From Pseudomonas sp. G2-4 (lineage in GTDB: Bacteria > Pseudomonadota > Gammaproteobacteria > Pseudomonadales > Pseudomonadaceae), in NCBI RefSeq assembly GCF_030064125.1, contig NZ_CP125957.1, positions 124,001 through 188,000 of the forward strand: a stretch of 64,000 nucleotides of DNA, read 5' to 3'. The number at the start of each line of letters is the position of its first letter. Position 1 is the stretch's first letter. A model generated the notes under the pieces. The model was given only the letters and a program-made list of their open reading frames with translations. It was not told the origin of the DNA and searched no databases. This document shows, piece after piece, positions 26,491 through 34,320 of this stretch. Position numbers and translations under genes: made by a program.

Positions 26491-26892
26491 TGGCGGGGGC
26501 TTTGTGCGTGGGCACTCGGTTGGGGAATTGGTGGGATTGGAGTTCGTCGCAAGTGACAACGCGGCGCATCCAGTGGGCGTGCTGCTTTAGCGAACCTGGA
26601 GACGGACGACTCAACTCAGCTCGATGAGGAAGAATGACGCCAACGGTTATTTCGGGAAAATCCTCCCGCAAGGCTCTCAAAGCGGGAGTCATATCGGTGT
26701 CGCTGGTCCACGGGTGGCCAGTGAAGGTTTGACCGAGGAGGTGAAGTAATCAACTGAGGCGGTTGTGCTGCGCGGGTTTTCGATATGCGCGATGTGTGAC
26801 AACAGGCTTCGCAAATCCAGCCATTTGTAAGGTGTGTCTGCGAGCAGTCCATAGAACAGGTTGTAGCCGTCAACAAAAAATGCGGTGCGCAC
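26471..26892 (-). pseudogene. NYN/LabA-like (PIN-type) domain protein, internally deleted
   Basis: Starts at GTG 26892 with GGGGA upstream and reads VRTAFFVDGYNLFYGLLADT, the NYN nuclease-like opening with its acidic DGYN motif. After KPSLATRG (about 26700-26720) the reading frame changes and continues in another frame with SDTDMTPALRALREDFPEI, the NYN C-terminal motif, ending AIKPDYW. Roughly 80 codons of the middle, expected in intact homologues, are missing at the junction. The deletion plus frame change makes this a pseudogene. Confidence 0.85.
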
Positions 26893-26912
26893 AAACTCAA
26901 TCCCCAGAAACG

Positions 26913-26938
26913 AAAAAACCGGCCTAAGCCGGTTTTTT
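26913..26938. terminator. Bidirectional hairpin terminator
   Basis: AAAAAACCGGC-CTAA-GCCGGTTTTTT: a GC stem with A/T runs on both sides, typical of a rho-independent terminator working in either direction. It lies just upstream of the decayed NYN gene, so it may belong to a gene that is now lost. Confidence 0.75.
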
Positions 26939-26942
26939 CACC

Positions 26943-27357
26943 CCAACAGCCAGAGAACTGAATCTCTGCGTACGGGGTTGAGTAGGGCCATCCTAAGTTG
27001 AGCGTGTCACAACGTCAACCGTTGGCTGGATGCTCCCTCGTCACCGGCGCAACAGTGTTGAGCGTATGCATGGTAGAAGGTCAAACCCATTTTTTGCTTG
27101 ATCTGTCAGCGTTTGTTGCGAAATAGAGTCTTTCTTAAGGCAATGCTAGAAATCCGTCACCGAAAACCATTTCGAGCGAATGGAAGCTCCCAATCCCTTG
27201 TGGGATTTGATGTCCGTTGATATCAGAAAAAAACTGCACGTTTTTTGGCCCCCCTTCAACCTTTTTGAAACAAGAGTTTTCTCACTCCTGACGGCAACTC
27301 CCTTGACGCCCCCCGCCGCTGTCGTAGACTCCGCCCATCCGTCAGGGAGTTACGGTC
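26943..27357. other. Intergenic, no gene seen; promoter of the exporter operon expected
   Basis: No coding potential, tRNA or REP element recognised. The AT-rich part (about 27060-27270) precedes the adaptor gene and is the likely promoter region, but I cannot place a convincing -35/-10 pair. Confidence 0.5.
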
Positions 27358-28137
27358 ATGCGACGTTTGAGTAGTTGGGTTGTGGGATTGACCTTTGTAA
27401 CGTGCGGAGTCCAGGCGCAAACGCCGGTCGCTGACGATCCTTTGCTGGAGAGCAGCGTCACGTCCGGTGCACCGGGCGGCAACGAGGCGCGAGGGGTGCT
27501 TCGGGCGCGGGATCAGGCCGTGCTGGCCAGCGAGTTGGCCGGGCGCATTGTCGAGTTGCCATTCAGTGAGGGCGAGTCGTTCAAGAAGGGCGACACCCTG
27601 GCGCGTTTCGATTGCTCGGCGTATCAGGCCCAGCTCAATGCAGCCCAGGCGGCCAGCCGCGGTGCCGGTGAGGAGCTGGCGCACAACCGGCAACTGGCGG
27701 CATTGAAGTCAGTGGGGCGTTTTGAAGTGTCGCGGGCCGAGGCCCGACTCAGCGAGGCTCAGGCCCAATCCCAGGTGTATCAGGTTCAGGTCAAGCGCTG
27801 CAGCGTGATAGCACCCTTCGACGGTCAGGTGGTGGTGCGCAAGGTCCAGCGTTATGAAAGCGTGGCGGCCGGCGCACCGTTGCTGGATGTGGTCGACAAC
27901 CGCACCTTGGAAATCCATCTGCTGGTGCCGTCGCGTTGGATGAGCAGGCTCAAGCCCGGCCAGCCCTTCACCTTTATTCCCGATGAAACCGGCCAGCCGT
28001 TGCAAGCGACGGTCAAGCGCCTGGGTGCGCGCATCGACGAGGGCAGCCAGACCCTGTTGCTGGTGGCGAGCGTGCCGGATTCCAGCGGCTTGTTATCCGG
28101 CATGAGTGGTACCGCGCGTTTCGCGGAGTCCAAGTGA
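27358..28137 (+). CDS. Periplasmic adaptor (HlyD/RND-MFP type)
   Basis: 259-residue secreted adaptor: signal peptide MRRLSSWVVGLTFVTCGVQA, lipoyl half ASELAGRIVELPFSEGESFK, a short helical hairpin (about 80-140), second lipoyl half VIAPFDGQVVVRKVQRYESV and a beta-barrel. Unlike LapC it has no membrane anchor. GGGAG lies 7 bases before the ATG. The next gene starts inside its stop codon (GTGA), so it is coupled to the HlyD/GAF and M50-like proteins, and the three probably form one envelope complex. Confidence 0.85.
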   Translation: MRRLSSWVVGLTFVTCGVQAQTPVADDPLLESSVTSGAPGGNEARGVLRARDQAVLASELAGRIVELPFSEGESFKKGDTLARFDCSAYQAQLNAAQAASRGAGEELAHNRQLAALKSVGRFEVSRAEARLSEAQAQSQVYQVQVKRCSVIAPFDGQVVVRKVQRYESVAAGAPLLDVVDNRTLEIHLLVPSRWMSRLKPGQPFTFIPDETGQPLQATVKRLGARIDEGSQTLLLVASVPDSSGLLSGMSGTARFAESK

Positions 28138-29453
28138 ACGCGCCGGTCACCGGTAACACCGAGCAGGTGTTCGCCCGCTTCCTCGACCTGGAACGCCAGA
28201 CGCGCGCTGCACGTACCCCGGCGCAATTGAGCTATAGCCTGGTCAACGACGGCCAGGCTCTCTTCGGCTTTCGCCACGCCGCGCTATTGATCGCCGGCAA
28301 GGTCCAGGCCGTGACCGGCGTCAGTGCCGTGGAACCGAACGCGCCGTTTGTGGCGTTCGTCGAACAGGCGGTGGCGCAGTCGTTCAAGCAGGGCGTGTTG
28401 AATCAGGCTCGGGTGATCGCCGCCGAGGGGGTGAGCGAATCCATCCGGGCGGACTGGCGAAGCCTGTCGGCCGGGCAGGTGTTCTGGCTGCCGTTGATCG
28501 ATCATCAAGGCCAGGTGTTTGGCGGCTTGTGGTTGGCCCGTGACCTGCCATGGACCCCGGCCGAGCAAGTGCTGTTGTCGCAATTGGGCGACACCTACAG
28601 CCACGCCTGGCTGGCTCTGCAACCGCGCAAGCCGTGGCGCCTGCGCTGGACGCGCAAACGTCAGGTTGCGCTGGTGGCGTTGCTGTTGCTGGGGTTGCTG
28701 GTGCCGGTGCGTCAGTCGGTACTGGCCCCGGCCGAAGTCGTGCCGTTGGGCGGGCAAGTCGTCGCGGCGCCGTTGGATGGGGTGATCGCCGAATTTCTGG
28801 TCAAGCCCAACCAGGCCGTCAAGAACGGTGACCTGCTGCTGCGTTTCGAAAGCACCAGTCTCAAGGCCCAGGCCGATGTGGCCCAACGTGCGTTGGGCGT
28901 GGCCGAGGCGGAACTCAAGGCCAATTCCCAACGCTCCTTTGCCGATGCTGAATCGAGCTCGAAGATCGACCTGCTGGCCGCCCGCGTCGAACAGAAACGT
29001 GCCGAGCGCAACTATGCCTTGGAACTGCTAAAACGCAGCGAGGTGCGCGCCGAACGGGATGGCATTGCGGTGTTCGCCGATGCCGAGCGTTGGCTCGGCA
29101 AGCCGGTGCAGACGGGTGAGCGGTTGATGGAAATTGCCGACCCGAACCAGGCCGAGTTACGCATTGAATTGGCGGTCGGCGATGCGATTGCCCTGGAGCC
29201 TGGTGCACAGGTGGCGTTGTTCCTCGACAGCGATCCACTGCAGCGACACCTGGCCCTGCTCGAGCGTTCGGCCTACGAAGCGCAACCCACCGCCGCCGGG
29301 CAACTGGCGTATCGCCTGGATGCGCGTTTCGAGGCGACAGCACCGCGCATCGGCCTGCGGGGCACGGCGAAGATCTTCGGTGACCGTGCCCCGCTGGCGT
29401 TGTACCTGTTGCGGCGGCCACTGGCCGGCCTGCGCCAGAGCGTAGGCCTGTAG
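28134..29453 (+). CDS. GAF-like domain fused to HlyD-type membrane adaptor
   Basis: 439 residues. The first 165 residues are a soluble, cytoplasmic GAF-like domain (FWLPLIDHQGQVFGGLWLAR, then TPAEQVLLSQLGDTYSHAWL). One transmembrane helix (about 178-195, VALVALLLLGLLVPV) is followed by a periplasmic HlyD arm with lipoyl half VVAAPLDGVIAEFLVKPNQA, a coiled coil and a beta-barrel. GTG start overlapping the previous stop. A GAF-like sensor on a secretion adaptor suggests a cytosolic signal or substrate docking; that is inference. Confidence 0.8.
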   Translation: MNAPVTGNTEQVFARFLDLERQTRAARTPAQLSYSLVNDGQALFGFRHAALLIAGKVQAVTGVSAVEPNAPFVAFVEQAVAQSFKQGVLNQARVIAAEGVSESIRADWRSLSAGQVFWLPLIDHQGQVFGGLWLARDLPWTPAEQVLLSQLGDTYSHAWLALQPRKPWRLRWTRKRQVALVALLLLGLLVPVRQSVLAPAEVVPLGGQVVAAPLDGVIAEFLVKPNQAVKNGDLLLRFESTSLKAQADVAQRALGVAEAELKANSQRSFADAESSSKIDLLAARVEQKRAERNYALELLKRSEVRAERDGIAVFADAERWLGKPVQTGERLMEIADPNQAELRIELAVGDAIALEPGAQVALFLDSDPLQRHLALLERSAYEAQPTAAGQLAYRLDARFEATAPRIGLRGTAKIFGDRAPLALYLLRRPLAGLRQSVGL

Positions 29454-29454
29454 C

Positions 29455-31539
29455 ATGAGCCTGCCGAGCCTGCGCCCGGACCTGCAATTGTCCCCGGCGG
29501 CGCCGGACCCGGACGGTTCGCCCCAGTGGACCCTGGCCGATCCGGTGCGTGGGCGCTATTTCAAGCTCGGCGCGGCAGCGATGCGCATGCTGCGGCACTG
29601 GTCCCTGGGGGATCCGGCGCAGGTGCTGCAAGCTGCGAACCGTGAGCCGGGCCTGCCGCTCAACGGTGAGTCACTGGAACAGTTGCTGGGGTTTTTGCGC
29701 GGTCACGACCTGATCAGTGCCATGGACCCACAACAGCGCGACAGCTATCAGTTCAAGACGGCCGCCCAGCGCCAGAGCCTGTGGCAGATCCTGCTGCATC
29801 AATACCTGTTTTTTCGCATTCCACTGTGGCGCCCCGACGCCTTTCTCAACCGCGCCTGGCCCTGGTTGGCGCGGTTTGGCCCCGGCGTCCTGCGCTATGG
29901 CATGCCGCTCACCCTGGGCTTGGGGATTTTCCTGGTGTCGCGGGATTGGCAGCGCTTCATCGCGACGTTTCCGCACCTGTTCAGCCTCGGCGGTGCGCTG
30001 GCGTTGTTCTTTGCCAAGCTGTGTCACGAATTTGGCCATGCCTTCATGGCCAAGCGCGCCGGATGCCGTGTGCAAAGCATGGGCGTGGCGTTCATGGTGC
30101 TGCTGCCGATGTTTTACACCGACGTCAGCGATGCCTGGCGGATCAATGATCGTCGGGCCCGCTTGCTGATTGGTGCTGGCGGGGTCTTGGCCGAGCTGCT
30201 CCTGGCGTGCATCGCATTGCTGGCCTGGTCGCTGCTGCCAGACGGGCCGGCGCGCACGGCGGCGTTCATGCTGGCGAGCGCCACCTGGATCACCACGCTG
30301 CTGATCAACCTGAATCCGTTCATGCGCTTTGACGGTTATTTCCTGCTCAGTGACTTCTGGGCGGTGGATAACCTTCAGGGCCGTGCATTCGCCCTGTGTC
30401 GCTGGCGTTTGCGAGAAGCCTTGTTCGGTTACGGTGTGGCGGCGCCGGAGCCCTGGTCGCCGAAGATGCGTCGCCGTTTGCTGGTGTGGGGATATGGCGC
30501 TTGGCTGTGGCGTGCGGCGCTGTTCCTGGGGATTGCCCTGGCGGTCTATCACTTGTTCTTCAAGGTGCTGGGCATTTTTTTGATGATGGTGGAATTGGTG
30601 TGGTTCATTTTTATGCCCATCGTGAATGAATGGCGGCAATGGTGGAGCCGCCGCGAGCAGGCCCATGGTCCGCGAGTGCTGCTTGTCGGCCTGGTTTTGC
30701 TGGCGTTGGTGTTGGCGCTGTTGCTGCCCTGGCGCAGCGCCGTGGAAGTGCCAGCCATGCTTGAGGCCGGCCGCGCCAGCGCCCTGCATGCGCCTGTGGC
30801 GGCGCGGGTCAAGCAGGTGAATGTGCACGACGGCCAGACCGTGGCCCAGGGCGATGTGCTGATTGAATTGGAGTCGCCGGACACGGCTTCGCGACTGACC
30901 ATCGTGCGCCGGGAGATCGAGATCCAGCAGTTGCAGATGCGTCGTCAGGCCGGGCGCAGCGAAACCGCCGCCGATGCCGGCATCGTTGAGCAGCAACTGG
31001 CCGAAGCGGTGGCCGAGTACCGAGGCCTGGTCGCCCAGCGCGAGCGCCTGTTGTTGCGGGCGCCCCATGCCGGCCAGGTGCGCGACCTGCTGCCGCAATT
31101 GTCGGTGGGGCGTTGGTTATCGCCCACACAGCCGCTGGCCCGGGTGGTGCAGACTGATTCACGACTGCGTGGGTATCTGACCGAAGCCGAGCTGTGGCGA
31201 GTCGGGGCGGGTGCCACGGGACGGTTCATCGCTGACGATCCGATGCACCCGTCGATTGCCGTGCAATTGAATGAAATCGACACCAACGGTGCGGCCTGGG
31301 TCGAGCAACAGGCGTTGACCTCCGACCACCATGGGCCGATTGCCGTGCGCCGTGATTCGCAGCAACGGGCGGAGCCGGTGCAGGCGCAGTATGGCGTGCG
31401 CCTGAGTGCCGTTGATGACACGTCCGCTCCGGTGCAGCCGCTGCGTGGCGTAGTGGTGTTGCAGGGGCAGGGCGAGTCGGTGTTGGGGGCGGCCTGGCGT
31501 CGGTTGGCGGCGTTGGGTGTCAGGGAAAGCGGTTTCTAA
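29455..31539 (+). CDS. M50-like multi-pass membrane protein with HlyD-type C-terminal arm
   Basis: 694 residues. A soluble N-terminal part (about 1-105) resembles the PqqD-like regions seen in related proteins. A membrane domain (about 140-430) has a site-2-protease-type zinc motif HEFGH (191-195) and the partner motif NLNPFMRFDGY (285-295, D293). Residues about 430-694 form an HlyD-like arm: lipoyl half HAPVAARVKQVNVHDGQTVA, coiled coil, second half LLRAPHAGQVRDLL. Starts 2 bases after the GAF/HlyD gene. There is no ABC ATPase in the operon, so this may be the inner-membrane core of an unusual exporter or a processing protease. Confidence 0.82.
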   Translation: MSLPSLRPDLQLSPAAPDPDGSPQWTLADPVRGRYFKLGAAAMRMLRHWSLGDPAQVLQAANREPGLPLNGESLEQLLGFLRGHDLISAMDPQQRDSYQFKTAAQRQSLWQILLHQYLFFRIPLWRPDAFLNRAWPWLARFGPGVLRYGMPLTLGLGIFLVSRDWQRFIATFPHLFSLGGALALFFAKLCHEFGHAFMAKRAGCRVQSMGVAFMVLLPMFYTDVSDAWRINDRRARLLIGAGGVLAELLLACIALLAWSLLPDGPARTAAFMLASATWITTLLINLNPFMRFDGYFLLSDFWAVDNLQGRAFALCRWRLREALFGYGVAAPEPWSPKMRRRLLVWGYGAWLWRAALFLGIALAVYHLFFKVLGIFLMMVELVWFIFMPIVNEWRQWWSRREQAHGPRVLLVGLVLLALVLALLLPWRSAVEVPAMLEAGRASALHAPVAARVKQVNVHDGQTVAQGDVLIELESPDTASRLTIVRREIEIQQLQMRRQAGRSETAADAGIVEQQLAEAVAEYRGLVAQRERLLLRAPHAGQVRDLLPQLSVGRWLSPTQPLARVVQTDSRLRGYLTEAELWRVGAGATGRFIADDPMHPSIAVQLNEIDTNGAAWVEQQALTSDHHGPIAVRRDSQQRAEPVQAQYGVRLSAVDDTSAPVQPLRGVVVLQGQGESVLGAAWRRLAALGVRESGF

Positions 31540-31548
31540 GGAGCGAAC

Positions 31549-32040
31549 ATGGATTCGGTGGCGGCAGAGGGGTTGGTGGTGCGTCCATCGCGGGTCAGCG
31601 ATGGTCCGTTCTTGCAGAGTCTTTACCAGGCAGCGCGGCCGGATCTGCAATGGATCGACGGCGAGCCTGAGCAGGTGCAACAGGTGATTGCCCAGCAGTT
31701 CCAGGTGCAAGAGCAGGGGTTGGGGGAGCATTTTCCCAACGCCATGCATTACGTCGTGGAAAAACTCGGCAGCGCGATCGGCGCCTTGAGCACTGATTTC
31801 GGACCCAATGAAATCCGCGTGCTGTACTTGGCCTTTATCCCCCAGGCGCGCGGACAGGGTTTTGGTCGGGCGGTGCTGCAAGGGGTACAAAAAGCCGCGC
31901 AGGAGATCCGCTGCCCAGTGGCGACCGTGGTCTGGAGCAGCAACCCTCATGCGCGCCGGCACTACCTGGCGCTGGGTTTCGAAGTGCAGGAAAGCAACCC
32001 GGCGGCGGAGCGGTTGGTCTGGTATCCGAAGGGCAACTGA
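31549..32040 (+). CDS. GNAT-family N-acetyltransferase
   Basis: 163 residues; acetyl-CoA-binding motif in FIPQARGQGFGRAVLQGVQK (Q/R-x-x-G-x-G) and the following C-terminal GNAT strand/helix (SSNPHARRHYLALGFEV). AAGGAG precedes the ATG, 9 bases after the M50-like gene, so it is in the same operon. Acceptor unknown; a role in modifying the exported proteins of this locus is inference. Confidence 0.85.
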   Translation: MDSVAAEGLVVRPSRVSDGPFLQSLYQAARPDLQWIDGEPEQVQQVIAQQFQVQEQGLGEHFPNAMHYVVEKLGSAIGALSTDFGPNEIRVLYLAFIPQARGQGFGRAVLQGVQKAAQEIRCPVATVVWSSNPHARRHYLALGFEVQESNPAAERLVWYPKGN

Positions 32041-32068
32041 ACAGTGCCTGACTTGCCAACATGTTCAA

Positions 32069-32159
32069 TGTGGGAGCGAGCTTGCTCGCGATGAGGGCGG
32101 TAAATCCAACATGGATGCAAGCTGACCCTCCGCCATCGCGAGCAAGCTCGCTCCCACAA
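32069..32159. repeat. REPIN, GGGAGCGAGCTTGCTCGCG type
   Basis: TGTGGGAGCGAGCTTGCTCG and its inverse flank a 40-base spacer. It lies between the convergent GNAT and DUF6916 genes. Confidence 0.9.
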
Positions 32160-32173
32160 GGGATCATCGGTCT

Positions 32174-32485
32174 TTAGTTAAATGCAATGTAGAAGTAGCC
32201 CAGCGTCGGATCCCGTCCCATGGGCGGTATCCGCGATACGAACACCCCTTCGAGCCTTCCCAGTCCGGGCACTTCCAGGCCACAGAGTCCGTCCACGAAC
32301 GCTGTGCTTCCCAGGCTGTTGAGTTCCACGCTGAACGGCATGCGTTCGGCGTTCGGCATCTTCGCTCGAGGCGTTTCCTCTAGGTTCTCGAAGCGTACGG
32401 GCAGCTGACTGCCGTCCGGCAGGGTCAAGCTGCTGGCCTGGCCCAGCAGCGGTTGGAAATGGCGGCTATGAACCTGTTGCAGCAT
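32174..32485 (-). CDS. DUF6916-like small protein
   Basis: 103 residues, starting MLQQVHSRHFQPLLGQASSL and ending LGYFYIAFN. The pattern of short strands (LPVRFENLEETPRAK, MPFSVELNSLG, LEGVFVSRIPP) fits the DUF6916 family, often found beside phage-tail-collar proteins. No signal peptide. Second gene after the tail-collar protein, separated by a strong hairpin. Function unknown. Confidence 0.7.
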   Translation of the reverse strand: MLQQVHSRHFQPLLGQASSLTLPDGSQLPVRFENLEETPRAKMPNAERMPFSVELNSLGSTAFVDGLCGLEVPGLGRLEGVFVSRIPPMGRDPTLGYFYIAFN

Positions 32486-32500
32486 GTCGACACTCCAAAG

Positions 32501-32524
32501 ACCGGAGGGCCTTGGCCCTCCGGT
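32501..32524. promoter_or_regulatory. Intercistronic hairpin between collar and DUF6916 genes
   Basis: ACCGGAGGGCC-TT-GGCCCTCCGGT, a perfect 11-bp GC-rich stem between the collar stop and the DUF6916 start. There is no U-tract on either side, so it is more likely an mRNA stability/attenuation element than a full terminator. Confidence 0.7.
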
Positions 32525-32530
32525 GGGTGA

Positions 32531-33118
32531 TCAGTTACGGGATGGGAAATAACCTTGGAGGGCGATGCTGAAGTTGATCGCCAGGAACGGGTTCATGACC
32601 TCCATTGGCAAACCGTTGCCCGTGGGGGAAATCGTGCCGTTGATGGTCGTGCTCACGCCCTGCAGCGACACGGGTGAGGCGCCTATCTGGTCGGAATAGA
32701 TCGCCGCCGAGCCCGGCCCGGTGCCCGAGGTGCCGATGAATGAGTTGGTGGCCGTTGGCGTGTTCACCGGGTTGCTGGCCGGGTTCGCCAGTTGCAAGGT
32801 CGTTGCGGCGACGAGGCCCGCGAGCGTGTGAGTGTGGTTGGGTAGGTTGTTCAGCGTCGCAGTGACGTTTTCAGTGCCGGAGACTTCGCCGATGACACGT
32901 GGAGTCAGGCCCAGGCCAGTACCTTGTCCCAGGGGCAGGCGACCTTGCAGGTTGGGGAGCATGAAGGTGGTCTGGCCGTTACCTCCGTACGTCACGCCGA
33001 TCAGGGCGAACAAGGTCTGGTACTGGGACAGGCTGAGCGTCTGCCCGTTGCATAGGGCCCAGTTGCTGGGCGCGAAGTTAAAGGCAAACGATTGGATAGT
33101 GCCGATGAATACTTCCAT
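32531..33118 (-). CDS. Phage-tail-collar domain protein (microcystin-dependent-protein-like)
   Basis: 195 residues from ATG 33118 with GAGGA upstream. MEVFIGTIQSFAFNFAPSNW, then NGQTLSLSQYQTLFALIG and LPNLQGRLPLGQG, are the collar-domain (MdpB-like) signature; the middle is Thr/Asn-rich beta material and the end is AINFSIALQGYFPSRN. No signal peptide. No phage genes surround it, so it is not a prophage. Together with DUF6916 it accompanies the exporter/LEPR-protein locus. Confidence 0.85.
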   Translation of the reverse strand: MEVFIGTIQSFAFNFAPSNWALCNGQTLSLSQYQTLFALIGVTYGGNGQTTFMLPNLQGRLPLGQGTGLGLTPRVIGEVSGTENVTATLNNLPNHTHTLAGLVAATTLQLANPASNPVNTPTATNSFIGTSGTGPGSAAIYSDQIGASPVSLQGVSTTINGTISPTGNGLPMEVMNPFLAINFSIALQGYFPSRN

Positions 33119-33423
33119 AGAATCCTCATCCTTCAGGTTTGTTGGTCTGGCGGTACCTGGCGGATACAACGAGCAAGGATGCGATCAGCCGACTCCTTCG
33201 TTCCCTGGCCTGGTCACGCACGGCTGAGCGTAGACCGGGATGTTTCATTTTGCCGGGCCAGAAGCGTTGAAAAGTGTTGTCGGTTGGCTTAATCGATTCA
33301 GTTATATGGCCGATACCTACCGTCCATCTTTTTTACAGACCTCGGTGAATTTGATATCAAAGTACTACTAGGCGGCGTTTGTTTCCTCGGCTACGCTTCG
33401 CGATACAAAGGGACTACAAAAAG
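33119..33423. promoter_or_regulatory. Divergent intergenic region, collar / sulfotransferase
   Basis: About 300 bases between divergent genes; the right part (33290-33370) is AT-rich and is the probable promoter region for the sulfotransferase-surface protein operon. No further gene or clear operator seen. Confidence 0.45.
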
Positions 33424-34269
33424 GTGAAGGGATTGCCGCAGTTTCACTTTATTTCCGGCTTGCCGCGCTCAGGCTCGACCCTGCTTTCTGCCATCTTGCT
33501 GCAGAATCCGCGCTTTCATGCCGGCATGACCAGCCCCGTCGGCACGCTGTTCAGCAGCGTCCTGCAGCAATGCAGCGCCGGCAGCGAATTCGGCTCGGTG
33601 ATCGATACCGACCTGCGCCGCCGCCTGCTGCGCGGACTCTTCGACTCCTACTACGCCGACAAAGCCGATAAACCGGTCATCTTCGACACCAATCGCCAAT
33701 GGTGCGCGCGTCTGCCTGCCTTGCAGGACCTGTTCCCCAAGGCCAAGACCATCGCTTGCGTGCGCAATGTCGCCTGGGTGCTCGACAGCCTGGAGCGGCT
33801 TTACCGCGCCAACCCGTTCGAGAACACCAAACTGTTCAACGACGATGACGAGCGCAACACCGTCTACAGCCGCTGCGAAACCCTGGCCCAGCGTAACCGC
33901 CTGGTGGGGTTTGCCTGGACAGCGCTCAAAGAGGCCTATTACGGCGAGAACGCCGATTCGCTGCTGATCGTTGACTACGACCTGCTGAGCCAGGCCCCTG
34001 AGCGGGTCATGCGGCTGGTGTACGACTTCATCGACGAGCCCTGGTTTGAGCACGATTTCAATCACTTGACCTACGACGCACCCGCCTTCGACCAGGCCCT
34101 GGGTGTCGCCGGCCTGCACAAGGTCAAGCCCAAGGTCGCGCCGCAAGCCCGGCGCACCCTGTTGCCGCCGGACCTGTTTGAAAAGTATGCCGAGTTATCG
34201 TTCTGGCGCGATGGGTCCGCAAGCGCCGCCAATGTCATTCGTATGAAAACCGACGCCGCGATTAACTGA
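33424..34269 (+). CDS. Sulfotransferase family protein (first copy)
   Basis: 281 residues from GTG 33424 (MKGLPQFHFISGLPRSGSTL); AAAGGGA lies about 10 bases upstream, while an upstream in-frame start at 33379 adds only unlikely sequence. The PAPS 5'-phosphosulfate loop is PRSGSTL (14-20) and the 3'-phosphate region is around ACVRNVAWVLDSLE. Cytoplasmic. It ends 51 bases before the LEPR/DUF4347 surface protein gene, probably in one operon with it, so the exported protein or a glycan could be its acceptor (inference). Confidence 0.85.
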   Translation: MKGLPQFHFISGLPRSGSTLLSAILLQNPRFHAGMTSPVGTLFSSVLQQCSAGSEFGSVIDTDLRRRLLRGLFDSYYADKADKPVIFDTNRQWCARLPALQDLFPKAKTIACVRNVAWVLDSLERLYRANPFENTKLFNDDDERNTVYSRCETLAQRNRLVGFAWTALKEAYYGENADSLLIVDYDLLSQAPERVMRLVYDFIDEPWFEHDFNHLTYDAPAFDQALGVAGLHKVKPKVAPQARRTLLPPDLFEKYAELSFWRDGSASAANVIRMKTDAAIN

Positions 34270-34320
34270 TTGCGGTTTTTTTTCATCTACGTATTCAAAG
34301 TTCGAGTCCAGGTGACCGTC

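Noticed and set aside
26943..27357. tRNA or small RNA in this gap
   Set aside because: Short inverted repeats such as CAGAGA...TCTCTG exist, but no cloverleaf and no convincing sRNA promoter.
32531..33118. Collar protein considered as evidence of a prophage or pyocin
   Set aside because: No terminase, capsid, tail tube, lysis or integrase gene nearby; the neighbours are exporter and modification genes.
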